DNA from: Porpolomopsis calyptriformis
Taxonomy: Eukaryota; Basidiomycota; Agaricomycetes; Agaricales; Hygrophoraceae
NCBI GenBank assembly: GCA_951640195.1
Contig: OX621163.1
Location: forward strand, 930,001 to 994,000
Direction of reading: 5' to 3'
DNA: 64,000 nt
Translations under genes and position numbers: made by a program
Part shown: in pieces, positions 43,576-54,933 of the stretch
Numbering within the stretch: position 1 is the first letter of the stretch
How the letters are laid out: every line of letters starts with the position of its first letter
The notes under the pieces: model-generated
Database searches by the model: none
Told to the model about the DNA's origin: nothing
Seen by the model: only the letters and a program-made list of their open reading frames with translations

Positions 43576-46500
43576 GGTGGAAGTGGGGAATGCGGGGAAT
43601 ACATTCGTAGACGAAGGAGTCGATGAAGGAGTCGATGAAGAACTAAATCCCATGGAGAGCGGTGAGGGAGCCGACAATCCAGGTTGCCCAAATATTGGTA
43701 TTGGTTTCCGATTATTGAAGTCAAATGAGGGCCGAGGCGCATTAACGTACCTGTGATGGGACAGCCTTATTTTAGGTCGAGATTCGACTGGAGGCGCGCT
43801 CGGGGTTGTGGAGCTGTTGCCCACACCGCCGAAGATGCCTCTGGGAGGATCCGCCGCACCGGAGCTGCTAGAGGGCGTACCGAATACCGACGTAGAATTC
43901 GTAGTAGCCGGCTTACTGGATGGCGGAGCCATACTTGTATTCGAGAACACAGGGTTGGTCGTTGCCGGCTTGTTTGCTAACGATGCCGCATTTGTGAATG
44001 TAAGGTTCCGACCAGATCGAGCAGCCCCGTTGGTTTTATTCCCCGAGCCAAAGCCGGAACCTGCAGCTGAACCAAAACTTCCGAATGTGTTTCCTCCCGA
44101 ACCGAAAGAAGAGGGTGCCGTAGAAGCGAAAGCCGAGAATGCTCCCGCACCACCTGCATTGCCTCCGAATCCACCAAATGCCGGCTTGGTCGCAGCCACA
44201 GTTGAGAAACTGTTGGTTGGGTTCGAAGATGCACTCGGATTTCCAGAGGACGTCGCAAACGCAGACCCAGATGGCAGCCAGGGACTAACAGAAGGACCAC
44301 TGCCTCCTAGTATATCTCCTGGTTTGGATGACTGAATCGAAGATGCACCTTGATTTCCGGATGAGGTCGCAAAAGCCGACCCAGATGGCAGCCAGGGACT
44401 AACAGAAGGAGCATTGTTCCCTGGTGCTTCTGCTTGTTTGGATGACTGAATCGAAGATGCATCCTGATTTCTAGATGGGGTCGTAAACGCGGACCAGGGA
44501 CTAACGGAAGGACCACTGTTCCCTGTTACTCCTGCTGGCTTGGATGACACTGCGGGCTTCGTAGGCGTTACACTGAATGATGTCGCGTCTGATCTGGGTA
44601 GAGCATTCGACGCAGACGACTGGGTTGCCGGGGCATCGCTTGATGTCTTTTTTGTGACTCCAAAATCAAATTTAGGACCTGTGCCCCCTGCTCCGGTAGC
44701 CGGTGCAGGTGCAACATTCCCAGCCACAGGAGGTGGAGCGGTAGGTGTAGTTGAGGTGAAGACAGCGGATGATTTTGGAGTTTGAGTGGTCATGAAGGAG
44801 GTAGCTGGTTTGGCAAGAAAGGGGGTAGAACTTGAAGCCGTGGCAGCCAGTCCCGGTCCTTGAGGCGTGACGAATCCTCCGATTCTTTCCGACAGGGGCG
44901 TCCCATTTTCTGTGCTCCCAATGGTCTGCTCGGACTTCTTCGGAGCGTTACTTGGAGGAGCTCCAAATGCATTAGCTGGCGTCTTGTTGGGCTGTTGGTC
45001 AAGAGAGAACACCGAAGGAGTCTTTCCACTCGTAGGGGTCTTAATATCAGGTTTTGGCAAGGTGTCTGGCTCCATCGGTTCCGGATCAGGGTCCAGTAAC
45101 GTGGTGGGGACTCTCATGAAAGGGTTCGGCAAGTGCGAATCTGAGGAGGCATTGGTGGCAAACGCGGGGGCCGGCGTTGTCGGCGGTTTGGCGGTCGGTG
45201 GAGTGATAGTGAACGTCGGAATGGCGGATGAAGTAGGGGATGCACGGGCATTCTCACCAGCGTCGACGCCAGTAGGCGCGGCATTCGTGGGTTGAGACAA
45301 GAGGGGGTTAGCGGTGTCAAGTGTTGGTGGCAAAAAACTGGGTGGCTGAGCTGCTGCGGCAGTTGTAGCGGAATCCACAGGCTTGTTAGTGTCTGCCGGT
45401 GCCGGAGGAACCACGGATGGAAAGGTTGACGCAGTTTCGTCCTGCATAATTGGCACGGAGTTTTCTTCGGGTTTCGGAAGACTAGGTGATGAAGGAGTAG
45501 TCGCAGTGTTCGGAGCCGCCATCGAGGATCCTGAACACGACTCACTCAACTTCTCCTGTTTCGCGGCCTCCCTTTGCATCCTGAGCTTCTTCATCGCCTC
45601 CGCCTCTAAATCTTGCTTTTCCCACTTCGAGAATGATCGATACCCAGACTTGGGACTACCCGTAAATATAGATGCAACGCGTCGGCTGGATGCAGTTGGT
45701 GATTGCTGAGAAGGGCTAAGGCGGATTCCAGGAGGGGTAGCGTTGATTTGAGGGAGGGTGGCCGAACTGTCCTCTGATTTGCCGATCCACAGAAGGCCTT
45801 TCCCAGCGTCGGTTAGCGAATCCTAAATTGGAACATAACTGAGTTTTACGTGAGGGAACGAGGTAAAAACGTACTAGAGCATTGGAGTCTGTGAGCCGCT
45901 TGGATATCTCCTGCCATGCCAACTGCTGCTGATCTCTTGCTAGCTCGTATTCCTCAATCGTAAGCCACACCTCAACAAATAAGTCGAAACCGGTCTGGAG
46001 GTCGGGATATTGCGATTCCTTGGGCTAATTATAAATCAGTCAAACTGGACATGGCAATAGAAATGGATATGTACCATGACAAACTTCGAACGAGGTTTCT
46101 TAACCACCGTTAGACGAAGAGTATCACCGTTAGTGTCAATTTTATAATGAACGCCATCCTCCTCCCACAATTCCCCAATCTGACGCTCCTTGCGGGTGTC
46201 TTGGGAGGTGGTACCCTGCATCAACACATCGCTTTCTTGGTGATCCCCGTCCACCGAAAAAGTCTTTCCTCGCTTCTTCCGACTTCGTGGTATTTCCCCG
46301 TCTTTTTCATCTTCACTTTCATGTGACGCTGTACTCCGATCGCGTTTCCGGCCACGGAGATGTTGGTCAAGCTTTGTCTTCGTCAATGTCCGTCTTTTCG
46401 TTCTTTTCGTTCTCTCGTCCTCACCCCCAACAACAGAGGACAGGTCATCTCGACCAGCTTCTGCACGATCTCTTTTCTTACCGCGGATCGACGGTAACTC

Positions 46501-47109
46501 AGAAGCATCATCAGCCTCGATTTTGTCATCCTTCGCAATTATCTCATTATCCACATCCATGGCTTCGATTGAAGCATGGTTGGTCAAGTGCTTCCGCGGC
46601 CTCTTGTCACGTGTCTGTTTGGTCTCTGCGTCGTCGTCACCAAGAGCTCTCTTCGCGTTACGGCGGGACTCCCGTTCAACATGGTGATCTTGATCCTTCT
46701 GTCCGGCGGAATGCCTAGTCTTGTCATGGACGGATTCCTCGTCTTCGAAGCGTAGCTTTTTTACCGGCACCAAGCCGCCTTCCGCGTCCAATGAGCGCTT
46801 CCTGCTGTCCTCGTTCAATTTTGCCTTGGAGTTTGAGTCCTTCCTACATGGCTTTAGAGGTGGAGAACTTTTGTGGTATCTTATCGGGGGATACTGAACG
46901 TCTAGAGTAGCCGAGGTTGATACCGTTGTGTTTGGGTTGTAACGCTCTGCAAAATTTAATGGGTCCATTGGAAGTGCACCAGGGCTGCGCGTGAAAATCG
47001 TCATCGTCGGGCAGGGCTATATGAAAACTAGAACGTACAGACGGAATGAGGCCGATGGGTCAGAGAAGTTGCGTGAGGGTCGAGTGTTGGTTTGAGGGTT
47101 AGCTGGCAT
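43516..47109 (-). CDS. FG-repeat nucleoporin-like protein (candidate nuclear-basket type)
   Basis: Exon 1 (from 47109, MPANPQTNTRPSRNF) joins to ...SASFRLPGALPMDPLNFAER through a GTACGT intron of 54 nt. A strongly basic/acidic region with bipartite-like nuclear signals follows (KRSLDAEGGLVPVKKLR, KKRDRAEAGRDD, RSRKKRGKTFS), then a compact domain (GELWEEDGVHYKIDTNGDTL, LRLTVVKKPRSKFVMPKES, FVEVWLTIEEYELARDQQQL). After RRVASIFTGSPKSGYRSFSK and a Lys-rich helix comes a long Ser/Thr/Pro region with scattered FG (FGGFGG, FGSFGS, FGQP), three near-identical repeats of about 33 residues, and a poly-Gln end. The pattern suits an FG nucleoporin such as Nup1/Nup60/Nup153-like ones. The family assignment is not firm. 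Confidence 0.72.
44250..44525 (-). repeat. Three tandem ~33-residue repeats in the FG-nucleoporin-like gene
   Basis: The units share GPSVSPW...SAFATSSGNQ and ASSIQSSK. The second and third are nearly identical at DNA level (the plus strand shows CCCAGATGGCAGCCAGGGAC twice); the first is shorter, lacking LPSG. Recent internal duplication is likely. Confidence 0.8.
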
Positions 47110-47156
47110 GGTGATTGAGTAGCCTAAGGAAATGATCAGCATTATGCCGCAATACG

Positions 47157-47608
47157 TTAATTGGACAGACCATCGTCGTGATGTCGTCGTCGAACGGTTT
47201 GATCATCTGAAAGGGTTTTTCTCACAGGAGGAGAAGGCGGTCGCATTTGTTTTTCCAGAGCTTCACGATCTCGAGCGGCACGAAGGACCGCAGCATGAGC
47301 AACGGTGAACGGCCGACGGTCGCTGTCAGGGATGCCGTATCTTCTTCTTGTCGCCCTGAGAAAACAAGAGATGGGTCGAGACGAGCATGATTCGAGAGGA
47401 TGTAAAGCACTCACAGCCGATATCGTCTTTCTCGCCATTTCAAAAGTGAATTTCGGGCTACACGGAGAGCGAGAAGGAGTGAAAAGATGAAGATGAAGAC
47501 TGAGATGCCCCAAATGAGTATTGTAAAGCTTGAGGCCTTCTTGACGCGGGCGATTGGAGGGATTGATAGGGCTGGTTTTCCCAGAATGTCAGAGGACTGG
47601 TCGGGCAT
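47157..47608 (-). CDS. Small single-pass membrane protein
   Basis: Not recognised. Two exons: the start at 47608 gives MPDQSSDILGKPALSIPP, then one hydrophobic helix (SFTILIWGISVFIFIFSLLL) and a basic juxtamembrane part (RNSLLKWRERRYR). The intron begins GTGAGTGC and ends TTTCTCAG, and exon 2 continues ATRRRYGIPDSDRRPFTVAH, a helix (AAVLRAARDREALEKQM), then a tail ending DDGLSN. About 115 residues. The basic side after the helix predicts that the C-terminus faces the cytosol or matrix. A TATATAAA lies 53 bases upstream. Confidence 0.65.
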
Positions 47609-48057
47609 TGTGGGAGAGGATTGGTACTGAACACACGTGCCAGGGCAATCAACATCGGGGTTTATATAAGAAAAAACGTCGAGCACTTCCACCACGAACC
47701 TTGTAATTGTTGTTTGCTTTGACCGTCCGTTTTCGTCTTTTTTTTTTTTTTTTTTCTTTCTTTCGCCACTCGCGAATGCCTAGGGACATGGCCATTCCTG
47801 CCTTCGTTGCCTTACTTGCGATGTGGGAGATCTACCCTTTAGGGCATTCTTGGTCCACGCTCGTATGTCCAACCAGCGTCGGACTGTCTCTTGAACGGTC
47901 TCGACGGCCATGGTCATGGTCATTTGAGTACTAAACTGAGCAGACATCGTTCAATCCGTTCCCTCGTTGAATAAATTTATTGCGTGGGAAATAAAAAATC
48001 GGGTCACGTTGATCGTGCGGTCAAAGCTCTACCCATTAGATATATCTAGCTTTCATC
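47609..48057. other. Divergent promoter region, small membrane protein / cytochrome b5
   Basis: About 450 bases with no gene-like frame. It has a TATATAAA on the minus strand at 47661-47668 and an 18-base T run at 47738-47755, a type of element often free of nucleosomes in fungal promoters. Confidence 0.55.
47661..47668 (-). promoter_or_regulatory. TATA-box candidate
   Basis: TATATAAA on the minus strand, 53 bases upstream of the ATG at 47608 of the small membrane protein gene. Inferred from pattern and position. Confidence 0.45.
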
Positions 48058-48708
48058 ATGTCCAAGCTCATCTCTTTAGAGCAGCTCCGCACCCACAACA
48101 CAAAGGAGAGTCTCTGGGTTCTACTGCATGACAAGGGTACGTCCCGTATCCATTTTCGTCTACAACCTCCTCACAAAGTTACAGTCTATGATGTTTCGAA
48201 CTTCATCGACGAGGTAATTGTGCTCGAGTAAGGAGGGATCGGAGAAATTCACTTGACACTCGTCTCTCATGATAGCATCCAGGAGGGGACGAGGTTATTT
48301 TGTCCGAATCGGGTACGCGACTCGTTATCGTACCACACCTATATTCATTTCTCTGTCTGCAGGCCATGACGCGACGGAAGCATTTGAAGATGTCGGCCAC
48401 TCAGATGAGGCTCGCGCCCTCCTCCCCAATATGCTCATAGGCGAGATAGAAAATGCAGAAGTACGTATTTTTTCAAAACCCGTTCCTTATCAAAACCAAT
48501 TTTATGCAGGAACTCAAGAAGCCCGCTGTGCCCACCGTAAATTCCTCCGACAAGGTGTCTAATGCAGTTGAGCAGGGGTCCAAGTACATCTTTCTCCCTC
48601 TTAGTTATCATCACTAATCCGATTTCTCCCAGCCTATTCTACTTCGCACCCCTCGGCCTTCTGTTGGCCTACGTCGCTTGGCGCTATTACAGTGTTTCTG
48701 CTGCGTAG
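48058..48708 (+). CDS. Cytochrome b5, membrane-anchored
   Basis: Heme electron carrier for desaturases, sterol enzymes and P450s. The start at 48058 gives [20 protein letters not shown], then [16 protein letters not shown] and, after an intron ending GATAG, the heme ligand motif [11 protein letters not shown]. The next exon has [20 protein letters not shown], with the second heme ligand in GHS. The linker is short ([20 protein letters not shown]) and the C-terminal helix [17 protein letters not shown] anchors the protein, probably in the ER. Six exons, all short. Both heme ligands are present, and length is normal. Confidence 0.93.
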
Positions 48709-48896
48709 AACAAATGTTTGTGATGCATTTATCCTAATGCAACCAATCTTTGCTCGAATTTTTATCTTGTGCCGCATCTCCCCTATATATCCTTGTCGTA
48801 TAGTCTTCGGAATTAGAGAGGATGCATTTACTTCGGCAACCAGTAGTGATGATTCTGGAAGATGGTTCCGCACTCAACTCAATCCCGCACCCTGGG

Positions 48897-50514
48897 TCAC
48901 TCAAGTCCCCAAATGCCTGCCTTCCTGACCCCCTCTACAAGCGCATCTACATTTCCCAGCATCCCACCTAGTATCTCTTTCTTCTCTTCGGTTGTGCGAG
49001 TCCATGTCCTTCCCCTCGTCCCCGCTCCTCCCGCTGCAATAGTTCTCTCTTCATGGACTCTGGAACCCTGTTCTCTCGTCCTGTTGTCAATGGTTACCGT
49101 TCCATTAACTGCTTGGATCTCGTCTTCAGATGCACTGGACGCCCTCAACAGATGCTCGATGACTCCAGCTTTCATAAACGTGTGACGGCGGTCAGCCCCG
49201 CCGCCCAACCTCACTACATGGGCCTTCTTCGGGCTAAGTGGTACATAATCCACTTCTCTACCCAACATGAGGAGAGTGCGTGACTGTGCTGGATTGGGAA
49301 CGAATGGAGTATTGTGGATGCGAGGACGAAAAGACGGACATGGCGAGGGCGAGGGCGACCCGGATGGCGAAGTATTACAAGTAGTTGCAGTATCTATCGA
49401 ATGGGTCGACGTGGAGGAAAACGAGGACATCGATTCCCAAGAGCTAGTCGTTGATGTCGAAGAGGATGAGCGCGAAGCTAATGGGAACCGGGAGTTAGAG
49501 TCTGTAGTACGGAGTGGGCTAGCCGGTGCTGTCGGTGGGGGTGTTGGGTCGAGAGCCGAGGGCGAGGACTCGTCGAGGAGGTAGAAATAGAGGAATTCGA
49601 GGCATTTCATCCTGTGTTCCACAGGGTATGAATGTAGGTTCGCAACCCAACTGGAGATAAAAAGCTCAGCCTTACCGAACCTCGCGTGGGGTAGCTGCCC
49701 TCTTCAGAATTTTGACAACGCTCTGCACCCCGTTTGACTCCTCGAAGTTGCGGAGTGCGGCAGGCGAGTCTACCAGTATACACAGTAAGGTGTCCAAGAT
49801 GACTGAGGAAAGGGAGACTGCAGAACCAATTTGGATACGAGTAAAGTCAGGAGAAGGGGCGTTGGTCGCGTCGGTCAGTGGTGAAGATATCAAATGTCTC
49901 GAGACCAGTAGTAAGTCAAGTAGGACCTGTGCGGGGAAATTATGAATGATTTGTCTCCGGTTATAAATGTAACGGACCTCCAGGGCATACTTTCTTCCAG
50001 TATACCGCTTACTCCTCTCATGGTGTAACACCACTCCTTGGACAAGAAAAAGGCATCGGGAGAGTTGTGCAGATAGCGTATAAGCCTCTGATTCTCTTTC
50101 ACCTATCAATGTAATAAATAACAGCACTCAGCAGAGACAGGAGCCCTCACAATCTTCGGGGTATTTTGTCGTCAAGAGTTCTAGTCTCGGTATGCATGAT
50201 GAAATCCACACTAGCATTCGCGATGGGACTGAGAATGCAATTGGATATGTTATAAGCGTTTCATGGAAAGAATACACATACCATTACATTCAAATGTATC
50301 TTGAAGAGCCAGAAAGGTAGACAAGGAATACACTGAGTCGCGACCAAGGCAGAGATCGGCCACAAGACGTTCCAAAGCTTCTAAGGCCCCATTTTTTACA
50401 TCCACAGAGGAGTGTGATGAGAGAAACTATGAGATTTACAGACTAGAACTTCGTCCATACAAAAACAAAAGAGAAACTCACGTCATCTAGAGCATCCTGC
50501 AAGATATCTTGCAT
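48897..50514 (-). CDS. cdc14: Septation initiation network protein Cdc14 (Sid1 partner)
   Basis: This is the SIN-type Cdc14 of fission yeast, not the phosphatase of the same name; it partners the kinase Sid1 to trigger septation. The start ATG 50514 gives MQDILQDALDD, followed by LEALERLVADLCLGRDSVYS, VKENQRLIRYLHNSPDAFFL, and LLDLLLVSRHLISSPLTD. Then come VILDTLLCILVDSPAALRNF, GVQSVVKILKRAATPREVR, and, in the last exon, KCLEFLYFYLLDE and a long Ser/Thr-rich insert. The C-terminus has LLMLGREVDYVPLSPKKAHV, FMKAGVIEHLLRASSASEDE and the conserved close TTEEKKEILGGMLGNVDALV. Five or six exons. The start codon is 43 bp from that of the SSADH gene. Confidence 0.9.
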
Positions 50515-50557
50515 TGTGTTGAGAAACGCGTTTATATCACGTGATCGTCTATCTAAA
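50515..50557. promoter_or_regulatory. 43-bp divergent interval with palindromic CACGTG
   Basis: Between the ATGs of cdc14 (minus) and the SSADH gene (plus). It contains TCACGTGA at 50537-50544, an E-box recognised by basic helix-loop-helix factors such as Cbf1 or Usf types. A palindrome can serve both genes. Confidence 0.5.
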
Positions 50558-52953
50558 ATGTATTCGTCAGCCTCAATCCGATTCCATATCGCGAGGGTCC
50601 TTCACAAACCGTCGTTAAATTACGCTAGGCCGACTTGCAAATTTTTCAGGATGGCAAGCACCAACGCATATTTGGTTCATAACTTTTTTGTGCTTGCGGA
50701 GATGAGAGCTGACCTGGTCTTTCCTCATCAGTTTGGCCTTCAGGACTCCACTTTGATCAAAAATCACGGATTCATCGACGGAAAATGGGTGGACGCAAAT
50801 AGTGGTGGCAAAATTGTAGTTACCGGTGAGTTATACATCCCCGATCACCCAATAATCGTTCCAAGACCTTTCCACAGACCCCGCAACCAATGAAGAACTG
50901 GGAACAGTTCCGGAGATGGGCCTGTCTGAGACCACAATGGCTATCGAAGCAGCCAGAACAGCATTTCAGACCTGGGGCAGGACTTCGGCTAAAGTGAGCG
51001 CCTTTCTACAAGTTGCCTGGTTTTCGTTCATCTTTGTCCTTGTTAAGCACCGTCACGATCTTCTACTCAATCTCTACGCCTTGATGCGAGAGAATCTCGA
51101 TGACTTAGCTCGCATAGTTGTCAGTATGTTCATACCTTCCCCAAGAACCGAGTTCCACCCTCTCCTCAGACTCTCGAGAACGGCAAGCCGCTAGCAGATG
51201 CGAAGGTATAGCGTTCTAAAAACATTTAAACTGCCAAGATTGGAAGTTTTAATGTCTAATCAGGGAGAAATTGCGTATAGCGCGTCCTTCATTGAGGTAT
51301 GTGATGATTTTCGTTAAGCTTTCAGCACTACGATTATTGTATAGTGGTTTGGTGAGTCAAAACGTTATAATACATCGCAATGCGAATATATCGTTTCGCA
51401 GCTGAGGAGGCTGTCCGTACATATGGAGGTAAGTATTTTGATGCCGTTCGAGGTTCATGCTCACTTGTCATTCCGATAGAACAAGTCCCTTCTGCATTCA
51501 ACAATATCCGCAATATCGTTATCAAGCAACCTACTGGTGATTTTTTGTTTTGGTCTGTATACATGTGGCCTTGATTTATGTGCTCTATAGGTGTAGTGTA
51601 TGTCAATATATAGGTCGCTGATGGTCATTTTGATGAGGATCATCAACCCAGTTCTATATTCACTCCATGGAACTTCCCATCGGCCATGATCACTCGCAAG
51701 CTCGGAGCTGCTCTAGCTGCGGGATGCACAGTTGTCGTCAAACCTCCTCCTGAGGCGCCCTTCTCTTCCCTCGCACTCGCAGAGGTATTTTTTTTAGATA
51801 CCCTACTATCTCTATATTCTCTACAGCGGCTCATCAAACCTGTACTTATCTAGCTTGCGAAACGCGCAGGCATCCAGGACGGTGTTATCAACATTGTTAC
51901 AACCCACAAGAATGTACTCGAGGTCGGTAAAGAAATGTGTGAGAATAAGGCCGTCAAGAATGTGTCCTTCACTGGATCCACACCTGTGGCAAAGCTTCTT
52001 TACGGCCTAGCTACTTCAACGCTTAAAAAGTGTGGTTCAGGAGGTTATTTTGCGTTGCCTTATGCTAATGTTCATAATCGCATCGCAGGGTATCCATCGA
52101 GGCCGGAGGTAATGCCCCTTTCATAGTGTTCGATGACGCTAATATCGATGAAGCTGTTGCCGGTTCGTACGCTCTATATCTACCCCTTCCTGTAATGACG
52201 TTCTCACTTTGCCGCACAGGCGCGATCATTTCCAAGTTTCGCGCCAGTGGGCAGACATGCATTTGCGCAAACCGTATCTTCGTCCAATCTTCCGTCTATG
52301 CAGATTTTGCATCCCGGCTTGCTGAAAAGGTTGCTGCATTCAAAATAGGGAACGGGCTCGACACGACAACGTAAGCATGGGATTGTCTACTTTTTAAATC
52401 ACTAACTTCACAAACTCTGCAGTACACACGGTCCTTTGATTCACGACCGTGCTGTAGAAAAAGTCACACGGCACGTGAACGATGCTGTTTCACGAGGCGC
52501 TCAGGTCCTCGTCGGAGGTAAACGTTCGCCTGGTCCTGGTTACTTCTTCCTCCCAACCGTTCTCTCGGACGTTCCTTCAAACGCGCTCATCAACAACGAA
52601 GAGACATTTGGTCCTCTGGCAGCACTGATAAAATTCGACACAGAGGAGGAAGTTGTGAGGATGGCTAACGCCACTGATATGGGGCTTGCCGGGTACTTCT
52701 ACTCCAGGGATGTGGGGCGCGTGTGGAGGGTTGCGGAGAGGCTCGAGGTGGGAATGGTTGGAGCTAACACTGGTGTGATTAGCCAGGCTTCTATCCCGTT
52801 TGGTGGTGTCAAGGAGAGTGGGATTGGTGAGTATTTGATTCCGCATTTTTTCCGATGAGCAGACTGATGAATGGTGACATTGAAGGCCGAGAAGGCGGGC
52901 ATGGGATCGACGAATACTTGAACACAAAGCTGATCGCATTTGGCGGCCTGTAA
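50558..52953 (+). CDS. uga2: Succinate-semialdehyde dehydrogenase (GABA shunt)
   Basis: NAD(P)-dependent aldehyde dehydrogenase that turns succinic semialdehyde into succinate. The ATG at 50558 gives [20 protein letters not shown], Arg/Ser-rich without acid residues, like a mitochondrial presequence; a shorter form could start at MASTNAYL (50651). The stretch from GTTCAT to CATCAG near 50675-50731 is probably an intron, giving [18 protein letters not shown]. Core blocks: [97 protein letters not shown], the catalytic Glu in [13 protein letters not shown], catalytic Cys in [11 protein letters not shown], and [15 protein letters not shown] with [13 protein letters not shown]. About 13-14 exons, more than any neighbour of similar size. 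Confidence 0.92.
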
Positions 52954-53047
52954 AAAACGTAAAGTAAGCGAATCAAGGATACCATCTTGTTGTATGTGGA
53001 CCCTTCTAGGGTTGTATGTATATTACAATAACGCCCTCGCCTTTTTG

Positions 53048-54369
53048 TTACAATTTTGATTCCTCTCGCGAATGGCCCTCTTCTACTACATCGTTAATGA
53101 GCGTGCCGATGCCAGCCCCAAGCCAGGTCTCAATCCTATCTCCATGCTTCAAGTACTCCAGCGGCCTTCTTGCGAACCCTACACCACTGGGTGTTCCGGT
53201 TAAAATGATAGAGCCAGGCTCTAGTGTGGTGCCTTGACTAAGGTGTGCGATAACGCGACGGACGCTGAATATTTGATCGCTGTAAGGACGCCATCAGGTA
53301 GTGGACATTATTGTAAAAAAAACTCCTAATCTAGGAGGGAGGAAAACTATTAGCAAAAAAGGCGGACGTACGCAGTGGATCCATTTTGGCGGACTCGATC
53401 GTTGATGGTGCAACTAAGTGGGATGCATTGAGGGTCTTGTAGTGAATGGGCAGAGACGAGGCAAGGTCCGAAAGGGGTTGTATCGTCTGATGACGGGTCA
53501 ATGAAGAGATGCGTTGAACTGAGGGAGACACACCAAAACTCTTGGAAAAACACCACTGAGACGTAGTCTTTTGATGCGCACGAAACGATATCTGATTTGG
53601 GTTTTGAAGGGGATGTTAGCATGGAGTGACGGCTTGGAACACTAATTGCGAGTTCACATCGTTAGAACCAGTATAGCCCAACACAAAATTCAATGCGTCT
53701 TCCTCAGGAATATCCTTTGCGGTCTTCCCAATAACAACTGCGAGCTCTACTTCGTAATCGGGGATGTGGCGTTGGACAGGTTGGGCAACCTTTGGGATGA
53801 TTATGTTCGAGGAAGGGCCGATGAGCGTAGTGACCGGCTTGTAAAATAGGACGGGCACACTGTCATATATGCGATGAACTGGGTGGAACAAACAAAAGAT
53901 GTAGAGGACTGACGGTGGAATGGGTAGTTTTGCTTCTGCCTATTCCAACAAAAGTGAGCCGTTTGTTGACGAGATTGACTGATAATTACTGCGTGGTCAG
54001 CGTAATTCAATCCCAAGCAGCGCACGATCTTGACATCTTTCCTTGGCAAAGGAGCAAGGAGTTTCTTTACGGTCAACACATTTTCCGTCACTTTGGCAGC
54101 TGGATCGAGAGCAGAGCCGACGATTTCGAATGCTTTGATAGTTTCATTTTTGTGTGCTGCCAGTCCAACTGCAAAGGATGTAACTTGTCACGACCGCACT
54201 GTGTGATTGAACAACTGACTGTCCAGATTGGAGGATATAGGTTGACCAATGTGCACTTGAGATGTCTCAGCGGCGACAAACCGGATCAGACGAGTCCATA
54301 GCTGGAAAGATTGCCAGTGGTAGATTCAAAGTAAACGGAAGGAGTGAAAGGACATACGGTGGATGACAT
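53048..54369 (-). CDS. Fumarylacetoacetate hydrolase family protein
   Basis: FAH/FAHD1-type metal-dependent enzyme acting on small oxo-acids; the exact substrate cannot be told. Exon 1 is four codons (MSST at 54369, intron GTATGT...CCAG). Then WTRLIRFVAAETSQVHIGQP, AFEIVGSALDPAAKVTENV, KKLLAPLPRKDVKIVRCLGL, NYADHA, VPVLFYKPVTTLIGP, PDYEVELAVVIGKTAKDIPE, DALNFVLGYTGSNDV, HQKTTSQWCFSKSFD, DTTPFGPCLV, DQIFSVRRVIAHLSQGTTLE, IILTGTPSGVGFARRP and an end EEGHSREESKL. The metal ligands EVE and the downstream Asp region are present. About eight exons. Convergent with the SSADH gene, stops 95 bp apart. Confidence 0.87.
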
Positions 54370-54933
54370 GAACTATTCACGCCCGCGATTCTACGCGACC
54401 TTCTACGTGTAAAATTTGTATGCAAGGAAGACTGGGTAACTCAAGGATATAATTACTAGTATGTGTTGAACGGGGATTGAGCCTACCCCGAGGTTGGTGA
54501 AATACCTGGAGCAATAATCGACCCACACGTTGAGAGCTCCCGTTATAGGCAACTTACCGATATGGTCGTTTTACGGTACTTTTACCGAGCAGTGCATCGG
54601 CCACCTGGAGTGAACCTACGAAATGTTCTCAAGATATATTCTTGGCGCAATGCATCTGGTGTCAGGATACCCAAAATAATATGCCGAGAATCTAAGTAGC
54701 CGCACGTAAACCTGAAGACAGCCATGGTCGCTAAGTTTGCGGCAGGTGTTTCTAACACGCGTAGGACAGTAAGGCCAGCATCTCCCGCTAACAAGGTGGA
54801 GATGAGCTCGCTGCAAGTATAAACAGGCACGTGATGGTGAGATCGCCTCATCCTCAGATGCCATTTCGAAGATTTCGTTTCGACTTTCACGTTTTTCTCA
54901 TTGCACGTTGAGTTTAACCGAAAGGTTAACGAT
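54370..54933. other. Divergent promoter region, FAH-family / CorA-type gene
   Basis: About 560 bases with no gene-like frame. Holds a CACGTG near 54830 and a T-rich leader just before the CorA-type start. The open frames on the minus strand (54582-54890) lack protein character. Confidence 0.5.

Noticed and set aside
48897..50514. Cdc14 phosphatase
   Set aside because: There is no Cys-x5-Arg phosphatase loop; the sequence matches the SIN scaffold of the same name.
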